The translations under genes and the position numbers were made by a program. A stretch of 64,000 nucleotides of DNA, taken from NCBI RefSeq assembly GCF_002895925.1, contig NZ_NWUO01000009.1, positions 124,001-188,000 of the forward strand. Direction: 5' to 3'. This DNA comes from Mixta theicola. GTDB taxonomy: Bacteria; Pseudomonadota; Gammaproteobacteria; Enterobacterales; Enterobacteriaceae. Of this stretch, positions 56,072 to 64,000 are shown one piece after another (position 1 is the first letter of the stretch; each line of letters opens with the position of its first letter). The notes below the pieces were generated by a model, which had not been told where the DNA came from, searched no databases, and worked only from the letters and a program-made list of their open reading frames with translations.

Positions 56072-56689
56072 CTAAAGCGCCTTAATAATGACCAGGTGAC
56101 GCTCTCCTTCCAGCTGCGGAACCTTCAGCTCTACCACGTCCGTGACCTGAAACTGAGGTGGCAATGCCGCGATTTCCTCCGCTGGATGCTGCCCTTTCAG
56201 CGCATAAAAACGCCCTTCCCTGCCGGGAAGATGATGGCACCAGTTCACCATATCGCTCAGTGAAGCAAACGCCCGGCTGATAACGCCGTCAAAGGCGGGT
56301 TCGCCGCTAAAGGCTTCAACCCGGCTCTGTACCGGCTCAATATTTTGTAAGCCCAGCGCAAATTGAACCTGGCGCAAAAACCGTATGCGTTTGCCGAGGC
56401 TATCCAGCAGGGTGAAATGAGAATCAGGACGTACGATAGCCAGCGGAACGCCCGGTAAACCGGGGCCGGTACCGACATCGATAAAGCGGTTGCCGGTAAG
56501 AGAGGGGTTAACCACAATACTGTCGAGAATATGGCGCACCAGCATTTCTTGCGGATCGCGAACCGAGGTAAGGTTATAGGCCTTATTCCACTTATGCAGC
56601 AGTTCAACATAGCCTACCAGCTGCTGTTTTTGCTGATCGGACAGAGAAATGTTGGCTGCGCTGAGCAGCTGAGTCAGTTTATTAATCAC
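56072..56689 (-). CDS. rsmG: 16S rRNA m7G527 methyltransferase
   Basis: A 205-residue SAM-dependent enzyme that methylates G527 of 16S rRNA; its loss gives low-level streptomycin resistance. The SAM-binding motif is [15 protein letters not shown]. The [13 protein letters not shown] and VISRAFASL segments are characteristic of RsmG (GidB). It follows mnmG. Confidence 0.97.
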   Translation of the reverse strand: MINKLTQLLSAANISLSDQQKQQLVGYVELLHKWNKAYNLTSVRDPQEMLVRHILDSIVVNPSLTGNRFIDVGTGPGLPGVPLAIVRPDSHFTLLDSLGKRIRFLRQVQFALGLQNIEPVQSRVEAFSGEPAFDGVISRAFASLSDMVNWCHHLPGREGRFYALKGQHPAEEIAALPPQFQVTDVVELKVPQLEGERHLVIIKAL

Positions 56690-56766
56690 AAAATATTCCA
56701 GTCGCTAAAGGCGGGGCAGGCTTCTGGCAGAAAAATCACGCCGACCGTGAGCGTTTGCCAGTGAAA

Positions 56767-56790
56767 AATAAGGCGGTTTCCCGCCTTATT
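56767..56790 (-). terminator. Terminator between mnmG and rsmG
   Basis: A perfect 10-bp stem (56767-56776 with 56781-56790), 4-nt loop, immediately after the mnmG stop and followed on the minus strand by TTTTCAC. Confidence 0.8.
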
Positions 56791-56791
56791 A

Positions 56792-58681
56792 TCAGGCGCT
56801 TTTACGCAGCAAGCCCTGCTTTTTCAAATAAATAAGCAAAATAGAGATGGCCGCCGGCGTAATGCCGGAAATACGTGACGCCTGTCCAATCGAGCTGGGC
56901 TTATGATCGTTCAGCTTGGCGATCACTTCGTTCGACAGACCGTTAACGTTGCGATAATCCAGATCCACCGGCAACAGCGTATTTTCATTGCGCTGCTGGC
57001 GATCTATCTCTTCCTGCTGACGGGCAATATAACCTTCATATTTAACCTGGATTTCAACCTGCTCGGCAGCCTGCGGATCGGCCAGCGCCGGACCAAAGCC
57101 TTCCAGTTCCATCAGTCGCTGATAGGTCATCTCAGGGCGACGCAGCAGATCTTCTCCGCTCGCCTCTTTAGTCAGCGGCGTATTCAGCGCCGCGTTCACC
57201 AGCGCAACATCGGTAGATTTAGGATGAACGTGGAGGTCACGCAGACGCTGACGCTCCAGTTCAATGCTTTCCAGCTTCTGATTGAAGCGCGCCCAGCGGG
57301 CATCATCAACCAGGCCCAGTTCGCGAGCGGTTTCCGTCAAACGCAGATCGGCATTGTCTTCGCGCAGCATCAGACGATATTCAGCGCGTGACGTAAACAT
57401 GCGGTACGGCTCTTTAGTACCCAGGGTGCAAAGATCGTCAACCAGTACGCCAAGGTAAGCCTGATCGCGACGTGGAGCCCAGGTCTCTTTCTCGGCAGAG
57501 AGACGACCGGCGTTAAGACCCGCCAGCATGCCCTGTGCAGCCGCTTCTTCGTAACCGGTCGTGCCGTTAATCTGTCCGGCAAAAAACAGGCCCTGAATAA
57601 ACTTACTTTCCAGCGTCGGTTTTAAATCGCGCGGATCGAAGAAATCGTACTCAATCGCATAACCCGGACGCACGATCTTCGCGTTTTCCATTCCCTTCAT
57701 TGAGCGCACAATTTGCATCTGCACGTCAAAAGGCAGGCTGGTCGAAATCCCGTTCGGGTAAATTTCGTTGCTGGTCAACCCTTCCGGCTCAAGGAAGATC
57801 TGATGAGCATTACGATCGGCAAAGCGCATCACCTTATCTTCGATCGACGGGCAGTAACGCGGGCCGATCCCTTCGATCACCCCGGCATACATCGGGCTAC
57901 GATCGAGGTTATTGCGGATGACTTCATGCGTCTGCTCATTGGTATGGGTGATGTAGCAGGGAACCTGCTGTGGATGCTGCGAGGCATCGCCCATAAACGA
58001 GAAAACCGGCACAGGATCGTCGCCATACTGCGGAGCCAGCACGCTGAAATCGATAGTGCGGGCGTCAATGCGCGGCGGCGTACCGGTTTTCAGGCGGCTG
58101 ACGCGCAGCGGCAGTTCGCGCAGACGGCGCGCCAGCGGAATAGAAGGCGGATCGCCGGCACGGCCGCCGCTGTAGTTATCGAGGCCGATATGGATTTTGC
58201 CGTCGAGAAAGGTTCCCACCGTAAGCACAACCGCACGGGCGCGGAACTTCAGTCCCATCTGGGTAACGGCGCCGACGACCCGATCGTTTTCCACGATCAG
58301 ATCCTCTACCGCCTGCTGGAAGATCATCAGATTGGGCTGATTCTCCAGCGCGGTGCGTACCGCCTGACGATAAAGCACCCGGTCAGCCTGAGCGCGAGTC
58401 GCGCGGACTGCCGGTCCTTTGCTGGCGTTTAGTATCCTAAACTGGATGCCAGCACGATCAATCGCGCTGGCCATCAGGCCGCCCATCGCATCCACTTCTT
58501 TCACCAGATGTCCCTTTCCGATGCCGCCGATCGCCGGATTACAGGACATTTGTCCCAGCGTATCGATGTTATGGGTTAACAGCAGCGTTTGTTGACCCAT
58601 CCGGGCCGCAGCCATAGCGGCTTCTGTGCCTGCATGACCACCGCCAATGACGATGACGTCAAAAGGATCGGGATAAAACAT
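56792..58681 (-). CDS. mnmG: tRNA uridine modification enzyme MnmG
   Basis: A 629-residue FAD protein, partner of MnmE in wobble-uridine modification. The dinucleotide-binding motif is [12 protein letters not shown] near residue 11. Conserved stretches include [21 protein letters not shown] and [21 protein letters not shown]. The C-terminal helical domain ends [11 protein letters not shown]. The length equals E. coli MnmG. Transcription moves away from oriC, as in E. coli. Confidence 0.98.
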   Translation of the reverse strand: MFYPDPFDVIVIGGGHAGTEAAMAAARMGQQTLLLTHNIDTLGQMSCNPAIGGIGKGHLVKEVDAMGGLMASAIDRAGIQFRILNASKGPAVRATRAQADRVLYRQAVRTALENQPNLMIFQQAVEDLIVENDRVVGAVTQMGLKFRARAVVLTVGTFLDGKIHIGLDNYSGGRAGDPPSIPLARRLRELPLRVSRLKTGTPPRIDARTIDFSVLAPQYGDDPVPVFSFMGDASQHPQQVPCYITHTNEQTHEVIRNNLDRSPMYAGVIEGIGPRYCPSIEDKVMRFADRNAHQIFLEPEGLTSNEIYPNGISTSLPFDVQMQIVRSMKGMENAKIVRPGYAIEYDFFDPRDLKPTLESKFIQGLFFAGQINGTTGYEEAAAQGMLAGLNAGRLSAEKETWAPRRDQAYLGVLVDDLCTLGTKEPYRMFTSRAEYRLMLREDNADLRLTETARELGLVDDARWARFNQKLESIELERQRLRDLHVHPKSTDVALVNAALNTPLTKEASGEDLLRRPEMTYQRLMELEGFGPALADPQAAEQVEIQVKYEGYIARQQEEIDRQQRNENTLLPVDLDYRNVNGLSNEVIAKLNDHKPSSIGQASRISGITPAAISILLIYLKKQGLLRKSA

Positions 58682-58781
58682 GGGAAATACCTCGTTAGTG
58701 TTCGATCAGGGATCGTTGCCCTGGGGCGTGGATTCTACTCAAATTCATAGCGTGACGAAAGCGTCGGGATCGCAGGGTAAT

Positions 58782-59045
58782 TAATAGAAGATCTTTATTC
58801 TTTAAAGGATCTCTTTGTTAGATCTCTTATTAGGATCGCCGGTTTCTGTGGATAAGCCCGGCTTTGCTTAGCAGATCAATCAGTTGTTGAGGATCGTTTG
58901 CTGTGAATGATCGGTGATCCTGATCCGTATAAGCTGGGATCTAAATGGCGACTTATCCACAGAGCAAAAAAGCATCACGGGTTATACCTTGGATAACTAC
59001 CGGTTATCAGACCCTTTTGAGCATGGTTATCCACAGCTTACGGGA
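58782..59045. other. oriC: Chromosomal replication origin oriC
   Basis: Between mnmG and mioC lie three AT-rich 13-mers of the GATCTNTTNTTTT type (58790-58802, 58808-58820, 58821-58833). Three perfect DnaA boxes follow: R1 (58847-58855, complement strand), R2 (58953-58961) and R4 (59027-59035). A weaker R3-like box CTTGGATAA is at 58988-58996. An IHF consensus is at 58874-58886. GATC sites for Dam and SeqA are very dense, at least fifteen in the 443-bp gap. The arrangement follows E. coli oriC. The R2 box is fully consensus here, whereas E. coli R2 is TTATACACA. Confidence 0.97.
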
Positions 59046-59124
59046 AGATCCTGGGATAAAAACAGTGAAAAAAACTGGGGATCAACCGAAAAAAGCGCGG
59101 AGATCCCAGCTTCGATCGCGCCTT

Positions 59125-59565
59125 TTACAGCAATGAGCGCCAGTTTTCTAACCAAACCTCTGCCGGATCTTCAGGGATCTCATGCTCAAGGACATCAATT
59201 TCCAGCCGCTCGCCGATGCGTTTTGCCCCCAGGCTGACCATCAGCTGCTCAAACTGCTTAATGGCGCCGCAAAAAAGATCGTATTCACGGTTACCAATAC
59301 CTACCGCGCCAAAGCGTAAGTCAGAAAGATCCGGGCGCTGCTGTTCCAGCGCTTCATATAATGGCTGCAGGTTATCCGGCAGTTCGCCAGCGCCATGCGT
59401 AGAACTGACGATCAGCCACAGTCCCTGTAATGAAAGTTTGTCCAGCGTTGGGCCGTGCAGCGTCTCGGTTGAAAAGCCCGCTTCTTCCAGCTTGTCAGCC
59501 AGATGTTCGGCGACATATTCCGCACTGCCCAGTGTGCTGCCGCTAATAAGAGTAATATCTGCCAT
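59125..59565 (-). CDS. mioC: Flavodoxin-like protein MioC
   Basis: A 146-residue FMN-binding flavodoxin with the phosphate loop SGSTLGSAEYVAEHLA and the SSTHGAGELPDN loop. In E. coli MioC supports biotin synthase activity in vitro, and its transcription enters oriC. I start at MADITLISG (59565), which matches E. coli; 13 upstream codons are not conserved. A near-consensus DnaA box (CTGTGGAAAA) lies just upstream. Confidence 0.95.
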   Translation of the reverse strand: MADITLISGSTLGSAEYVAEHLADKLEEAGFSTETLHGPTLDKLSLQGLWLIVSSTHGAGELPDNLQPLYEALEQQRPDLSDLRFGAVGIGNREYDLFCGAIKQFEQLMVSLGAKRIGERLEIDVLEHEIPEDPAEVWLENWRSLL

Positions 59566-59720
59566 GGTGCGATCCTGCAACGCGCTGTCATCGAGAGCGA
59601 GCATTGTACGCTGTGATCAGGCTGGGATCTACCTGTGGAAAACAGGAAGATTAATAGAGTTTAAGACGTGGATCCGGCTGTCCGGCGCGGCTCCACGATC
59701 GGGATAAGTTTATGCACAGC

Positions 59721-60182
59721 TCAGGGCTTGATGGTGCGCATAATCGGGTTTTGCAGGGAGATCAGGGTTTCGGTGGACTGGATTTCATCAATGGTCTGGA
59801 TCTTGTTGATAAGCACCAGCTGCAGGGCATCAATCGATCGGCACATGACTTTAATAAAGATGCTGTAGTGACCGGTGGTATACCAGGCTTCCACGACCTC
59901 ATCCAGCGCTTCCAGTTTGGCCAGCGCCGCCGGATAATCGCGGGCGCTTTTTAGAATGATGCCAATAAAGCAGCAGACGTCATAACCCAGCCGTTTGGGA
60001 TCGATCTCTACGCGCGTGCCTTTGATAATACCGGCCTGGCGCATTTTCTCTACCCGCACATGAATGGTGCCGGGACTAACGTTAAACTGTTTGGCCAGTT
60101 CGGCATAGGCGGTACGGGCATTGTCCAGCAGCGCATTAAGGATACCGCGATCCAGATTATCGAGTTGTAGCGTTTCTGCCAC
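59721..60182 (-). CDS. asnC: Lrp-family regulator AsnC
   Basis: A 153-residue regulator with an N-terminal helix-turn-helix (AELAKQFNVSPGTIHVRVEK) and a C-terminal RAM/AsnC ligand domain (GHYSIFIKVMCRS). In E. coli it senses asparagine and activates asnA. I start at GTG 60182 because GGAG is 6 bases upstream and the length then matches E. coli (152). asnA, its usual divergent target, is absent here, so its targets must differ or be limited to itself, mioC or unlinked genes. Confidence 0.95.
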   Translation of the reverse strand: MAETLQLDNLDRGILNALLDNARTAYAELAKQFNVSPGTIHVRVEKMRQAGIIKGTRVEIDPKRLGYDVCCFIGIILKSARDYPAALAKLEALDEVVEAWYTTGHYSIFIKVMCRSIDALQLVLINKIQTIDEIQSTETLISLQNPIMRTIKP

Positions 60183-60316
60183 GTTACGCTCCACGGTTGG
60201 CTAAGAATAAAGAGGGAAGGGAAGTTCGTCGACCCGGACAGAAACCGGTCCGGCTGAGCTGAAGTCATCCTACCGTTGCCGACGAAGAATGCAAAGGCAA
60301 TCTACAGGCGGCAGCG

Positions 60317-61777
60317 CTAACGCTTCCAGCGACGCAGCAGGCGCTGCTTCAATCCGGTATCGAAGCGCCAGATATGATCGAAAATACGCAGAATGCCCGG
60401 CTTCCCGTGCGCCGACATGGCGACCGCATGAAAGCGCTGGCGCTGCTGCTGTTGCTGGCGCCCGATCGTTTTAATAAGCGCATCCGGCAGCCGCTGAGCA
60501 ATAAAATCTGAGACGATCACCGCATCCGCTTCCTGCCACGCTTTGCCCTGCAGGCGCTGCAGCACCGCCTCCAGACAGGCGGCGAGATCGGTGCCGCCGC
60601 GAAAGCGCTGGTTAAGGAAGCGGATCGCCTGAGCGATACCATCCTCCGCCGTCAGTTCATAACCCACAACTTCATGCGCAAACAGCATGATGTAGCAGCG
60701 GCGTTTATCGGCCAGCGCCACTTTGAGCAAGGCCAGACAAAAAGCTTTTGCGCAGCGCTCGTTAAAGCCGCCCATAGAGCCTGAGGTATCCACGCAGACA
60801 ATAAAGGGGCCGCGTGGACACGCTTCCTGTTGCTGATGATTTACCGGGCGCTGCGTTATTTTTTCATGCCAGCTCTCGCCCTGCAGACGATAGGTCAGCA
60901 GGCGTTTCTCTACCAGCCGCCGGTAGAACTCCAGTTCCAGCTCGCTGATCCCCAGCGTCGCCAGTTCGGCAGGCAACAGCCGCAGCACATCGTCGCTCTG
61001 ATGCAGGCCGTTAACTTCTTCCGGTACGCAGGCGGGCTCGCGCACCTGCTGACGCAGTGCCTCCGGCGGCGCCTCTTCGGTTGGGACAGCTTTCGCGGCG
61101 CGGCTGCGGCCCAGCTGCTGCGCCAGTTTCATCAGTTCCGGCTGCCCGGCAAGGAACTCGCCATATTCCACCAGCCGCTGGTAATCGTGGTGCTGTAACG
61201 GCGCGGCGCTCATATCCCACAGACGGCCAGCGGAGGCCTCTTCGTTTTCCGACAGCAGCGGTGCGAGCTGCCCGCTGAGCGCCATACGCCGCTGCAGTTC
61301 AGCCAGTAACTCTTCCCGTTGCTGCTCCAGCAGTTGCTCATTAAGCGTCATGGTTTGTAACGTCAGGCTGAGCCGCCAGCGCTGAAGAAAAAGCGTATGC
61401 TGCGCCGGACTTAACCGCTGGCAATCGCTATTGTCCACCAGCATCCGCGCCTGCTCAGCAAAAGGCGAAGCCAGCTTATCCAGGTCGTTTAGCAGAGAGG
61501 GCAATGCGGCGGTAAAATGCGGTGGGTCAAGGGTTTGATAGTGCTGGAACAGGTTAAATTCCTGATCCAGCGTAACGGGCACCGGCGTCGCCTTTAAATG
61601 CTCAACGATTTCTGCCTTCCAGCGTGGCATATCGCGTAACAGCGCCTGTTTCATGCCGGGGAACTTTTCGAAAAACAGCACCAGCTGCGGCGAAGCCAGC
61701 AGCGCAATCACCAGATCTTCGACCAGATCCCCTTCGCTAATCGACAGCAGCGCGCTGAGCGTATCCAGAGAGATCAT
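60317..61777 (-). CDS. viaA: RavA-associated VWA protein ViaA
   Basis: A 486-residue protein with a largely helical N-terminal region and a C-terminal von Willebrand A domain. The MIDAS motif is VDTSGSMGG near 329-336. It partners RavA and stimulates its ATPase; the pair is linked to respiratory complexes and aminoglycoside sensitivity. It overlaps ravA by 4 bp. Confidence 0.95.
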   Translation of the reverse strand: MISLDTLSALLSISEGDLVEDLVIALLASPQLVLFFEKFPGMKQALLRDMPRWKAEIVEHLKATPVPVTLDQEFNLFQHYQTLDPPHFTAALPSLLNDLDKLASPFAEQARMLVDNSDCQRLSPAQHTLFLQRWRLSLTLQTMTLNEQLLEQQREELLAELQRRMALSGQLAPLLSENEEASAGRLWDMSAAPLQHHDYQRLVEYGEFLAGQPELMKLAQQLGRSRAAKAVPTEEAPPEALRQQVREPACVPEEVNGLHQSDDVLRLLPAELATLGISELELEFYRRLVEKRLLTYRLQGESWHEKITQRPVNHQQQEACPRGPFIVCVDTSGSMGGFNERCAKAFCLALLKVALADKRRCYIMLFAHEVVGYELTAEDGIAQAIRFLNQRFRGGTDLAACLEAVLQRLQGKAWQEADAVIVSDFIAQRLPDALIKTIGRQQQQQRQRFHAVAMSAHGKPGILRIFDHIWRFDTGLKQRLLRRWKR

Positions 61778-63270
61778 CGTCTGGCTTGTTTTAGCTGCTC
61801 TGCCACATCCTGTAGGCTAGTTTCAATACGGGCCAGCCAGTCATCGCTGATAAACAGACAGCGCTGATGCTGAGTAAAGAGCGCGCGCTGGCTACGCAGC
61901 TGATTTTCCAGCTCGTCCAACGCCTCGCTGATTTCCGGCGGCAGGGCCGCATTATCGGCGTTTCCGGGCAGCGCCAGCCGAGACGACTGCAGGCTGACGT
62001 CGCGCAGCGCCAGGCAATCGCTATTGTCCACCTGTAAATCCAGCGTCTGAGCAAAGCCGATGCCGTTCAGCTTGCCGCGTACCTCGCCGCCTTTTTGCAG
62101 CCAAAGTTGCAGCGCGTCGTGGGTGATAACCACATGGGTGACCTGTATCTCATGCAGCATCAGCGGCTGTTGCAGCATCAGCGTCAGCGTCTCTGCGGTA
62201 AGCGAGGCGGGCAGTTCATAGTGCGCTTTGCGGCTAAACATTCCGCCATGCTTTTCCAGCCGGATCGCCCGATCGAGGCTTTGCTGCTGCGCCAGCGCCA
62301 GACGGCGCGCTTTAATGTGCTGTAGCCGGATAAGTATCGGCTGCTGCTGCCACGCCTGTTGGGTAATTAACGTATCGATTTCCCGATCCAACAGCTTCAT
62401 TGAAGAGAGATCGTGCCACAGACAATCTTTTAGCAGGATCAGATCCACCGGCGCGATGGTTTGACGGCCGCTGTAAAAGGCGCAGGCCTGCAGCAGATGT
62501 ATCGCCTTTTTCCAGCGCCGGTCGGAAATGTAAGGCGCCTCCGGTAACGCTTCCAGCCGCTGGCGCAGCTGATAAATCAGTTCAAATACCGGCTCCGGCA
62601 AGGAAACCTGACTGATGCTGGCCTGCCACTGTTGATACTCTTCATCGCTAATGCACAGCGCGCTATCGACCGGATTCGCGTTTTCATCCTGCTGGTGGAT
62701 CAGCATATTACGGAAGTTGTGCTTTTCATGAACGTTATCCAGCCACAGGCGAATCAGCATTCGGTCATACAGCGCTTCCAGCCCGCTATCCGCTTCGGGC
62801 AGTTCGTTGGATGCGGTCACCAGCAGACGCATAGGAATACGTTCTTCGCTGTCGCCGTTGCGAAAGCGGCGTTCATTAATGGCGGTAAGCAGCGTGTTGA
62901 GAATTGCCGGACCCGCTTTCCAGATTTCATCCAGAAAAACGATTTCCGCGTCGGGAAGATAGCCTTTGGTGAGCCGCTGATAGCGGCCTTCATCTTTCAG
63001 CGCCTGAATGGAAAGCGGACCGAACACCTCTTCCGGCGTGGAGAAGCGCGTCATCAGATATTCAAACGCGCGCGCATGCTGAAAAGCGTATTTCAGGCGA
63101 CGGGCAATCAGACTTTTGGCGATACCCGGCGGACCGAGTAAAAAAACGCTTTCCCCGCTAAGCGCCGCTAACAGGCAAAGGCGAATAGCATGGTGACGTT
63201 CATATAAGCCTTTTTCTAATGCATTGCTGAGGCGTGAAATTCTTTCCGCCAGTAAATGTGGTTGAGCCAT
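61774..63270 (-). CDS. ravA: MoxR-family AAA+ ATPase RavA
   Basis: A 498-residue ATPase matching E. coli RavA. Walker A is GPPGIAKS (about 41-48), Walker [13 protein letters not shown], and sensor 1 [11 protein letters not shown]. The C-terminal LARA and triple-helix regions in E. coli bind the lysine decarboxylase LdcI. It is the first gene of ravA-viaA and divergent from kup (265 bp apart). Confidence 0.96.
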   Translation of the reverse strand: MAQPHLLAERISRLSNALEKGLYERHHAIRLCLLAALSGESVFLLGPPGIAKSLIARRLKYAFQHARAFEYLMTRFSTPEEVFGPLSIQALKDEGRYQRLTKGYLPDAEIVFLDEIWKAGPAILNTLLTAINERRFRNGDSEERIPMRLLVTASNELPEADSGLEALYDRMLIRLWLDNVHEKHNFRNMLIHQQDENANPVDSALCISDEEYQQWQASISQVSLPEPVFELIYQLRQRLEALPEAPYISDRRWKKAIHLLQACAFYSGRQTIAPVDLILLKDCLWHDLSSMKLLDREIDTLITQQAWQQQPILIRLQHIKARRLALAQQQSLDRAIRLEKHGGMFSRKAHYELPASLTAETLTLMLQQPLMLHEIQVTHVVITHDALQLWLQKGGEVRGKLNGIGFAQTLDLQVDNSDCLALRDVSLQSSRLALPGNADNAALPPEISEALDELENQLRSQRALFTQHQRCLFISDDWLARIETSLQDVAEQLKQARR

Positions 63271-63535
63271 AATCAGTCAATTATCCTGTTACTACTGCAC
63301 GCGCAATACCCGCTTAGCGAGCGCAAACACTACTGGCTATCATGCTTGAAAGCGTTGATAGACGTCAGCTTTTTTATCGCGAAACGGTGAAGCGGCGCTC
63401 TTATTGTCTAATATTGACAAAGGTTGCCCAGACACAGGGGTGGGCTTTTACAGAAAATTAGGCATACTGTGCGCTTTTTGATGACCTGAGCCGTGCGCAA
63501 AAATGCGTCACTTCGCTCCAACAAAAGATGACATT

Positions 63536-64000
63536 ATGAGCTCTGATAAGAAGCAGCCGCTCGCCGCAGTTACCCTGGCGGCAATAGGCGTGGTTTACGG
63601 AGATATTGGTACCAGTCCGCTTTACACCCTACGCGAATGCCTCTCCGGGCAGTTTGGTTTTGGCGTAGAGCGGGGAGCCGTATTTGGCTTTTTATCTCTG
63701 ATTTTCTGGCTGCTGATCCTGGTGGTATCACTGAAATATATCAGCTACGTTATGCGCGCCGACAATGCCGGAGAAGGTGGGATACTTACCCTGATGTCGC
63801 TGGCGGGCCGCAATACCGGCGGACGCGCTACCGCGGTGCTGGTAATTATGGGGCTGATTGGCGGCAGCTTCTTTTATGGCGAAGTGGTGATTACGCCCGC
63901 TATCTCGGTGATGTCAGCAATAGAAGGTCTTGAAATCGCCGCGCCATCGCTGGATACCTATATTGTGCCGCTGTCGATTACCGTGCTGACGTTGCTGTTT
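63536..64000 (+). CDS. kup: Potassium uptake protein Kup, 5' part
   Basis: The first 155 codons of a K+/H+ symporter, cut by the window end. The start [14 protein letters not shown] and the signature [19 protein letters not shown] and [17 protein letters not shown] match E. coli Kup closely. Three or four membrane helices are visible, with the key acidic residue in GDIGTSPLY. The ravA-viaA/kup divergence is the normal order. It appears intact as far as it goes. Confidence 0.96.
   Translation, partial: MSSDKKQPLAAVTLAAIGVVYGDIGTSPLYTLRECLSGQFGFGVERGAVFGFLSLIFWLLILVVSLKYISYVMRADNAGEGGILTLMSLAGRNTGGRATAVLVIMGLIGGSFFYGEVVITPAISVMSAIEGLEIAAPSLDTYIVPLSITVLTLLF

Noticed and set aside
63415..63450. 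TTGACA and a GCCCA/TGGGC hairpin upstream of kup as promoter plus attenuator
   Set aside because: No acceptable -10 lies 16-18 bp from the TTGACA, and the hairpin has only a 5-bp stem; the evidence is too weak to annotate.

Overview
The window is chromosomal DNA from an enterobacterium (Enterobacterales). It carries the classic replication-origin neighbourhood: gyrB-recF-dnaN-dnaA, rpmH-rnpA-yidD-yidC-mnmE, pst-phoU, glmUS, atpIBEFHAGDC, rsmG-mnmG, oriC, mioC-asnC, viaA-ravA and kup, with protein sequences very close to those of Escherichia coli. Asparagine synthetase A is absent next to asnC, and a YPAL-like palindromic repeat sits between glmU and glmS. Together with the accessory genes this suggests an Erwiniaceae-type genus (Pantoea, Erwinia or Mixta-like). 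That placement is inference, not something the sequence proves.

Layout. 1-5.1 kb: dgoRKADT, the D-galactonate catabolic operon, with DgoR-type operators upstream. 5.2-17 kb: yidA and the conserved gyrB to mnmE block, with dnaA and rpmH divergent. 17-25.4 kb: accessory genes on the minus strand, a large autotransporter and a four-gene chaperone-usher fimbrial operon. 25.5-31.8 kb: a complete microcin V-like bacteriocin locus, made of a double-glycine precursor, a candidate 51-residue immunity peptide, a peptidase-containing ABC exporter, a membrane-fusion protein, a TolC-family channel and an orphan response regulator. 32-35.6 kb: yieE, adeP and yieH. 35.7-37.1 kb: a GbpA-like chitin-binding lytic polysaccharide monooxygenase. 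37.6-42.3 kb: pstSCAB-phoU behind two Pho boxes.

42.3-43.5 kb is the most unusual stretch. It holds a degraded ColE1-family plasmid origin, then an AT-rich gene for a second double-glycine microcin-like precursor and a small two-helix membrane protein resembling an immunity protein. This 1.1-kb insert is flanked by two imperfect 73-bp copies of the pstS promoter. It looks like a small bacteriocin plasmid that recombined into the chromosome. It has no exporter of its own, so the dedicated exporter about 12 kb away is the obvious candidate partner.

43.6-48.1 kb: a cold-shock protein, glmS and glmU. 48.1-55.5 kb: the complete F1Fo ATP synthase operon. 56-64 kb: rsmG, mnmG, oriC (three 13-mers, three perfect DnaA boxes, an IHF site), mioC, asnC, viaA-ravA and the start of kup, which is cut by the window edge. 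No rRNA, tRNA, CRISPR array or intact insertion sequence was seen.
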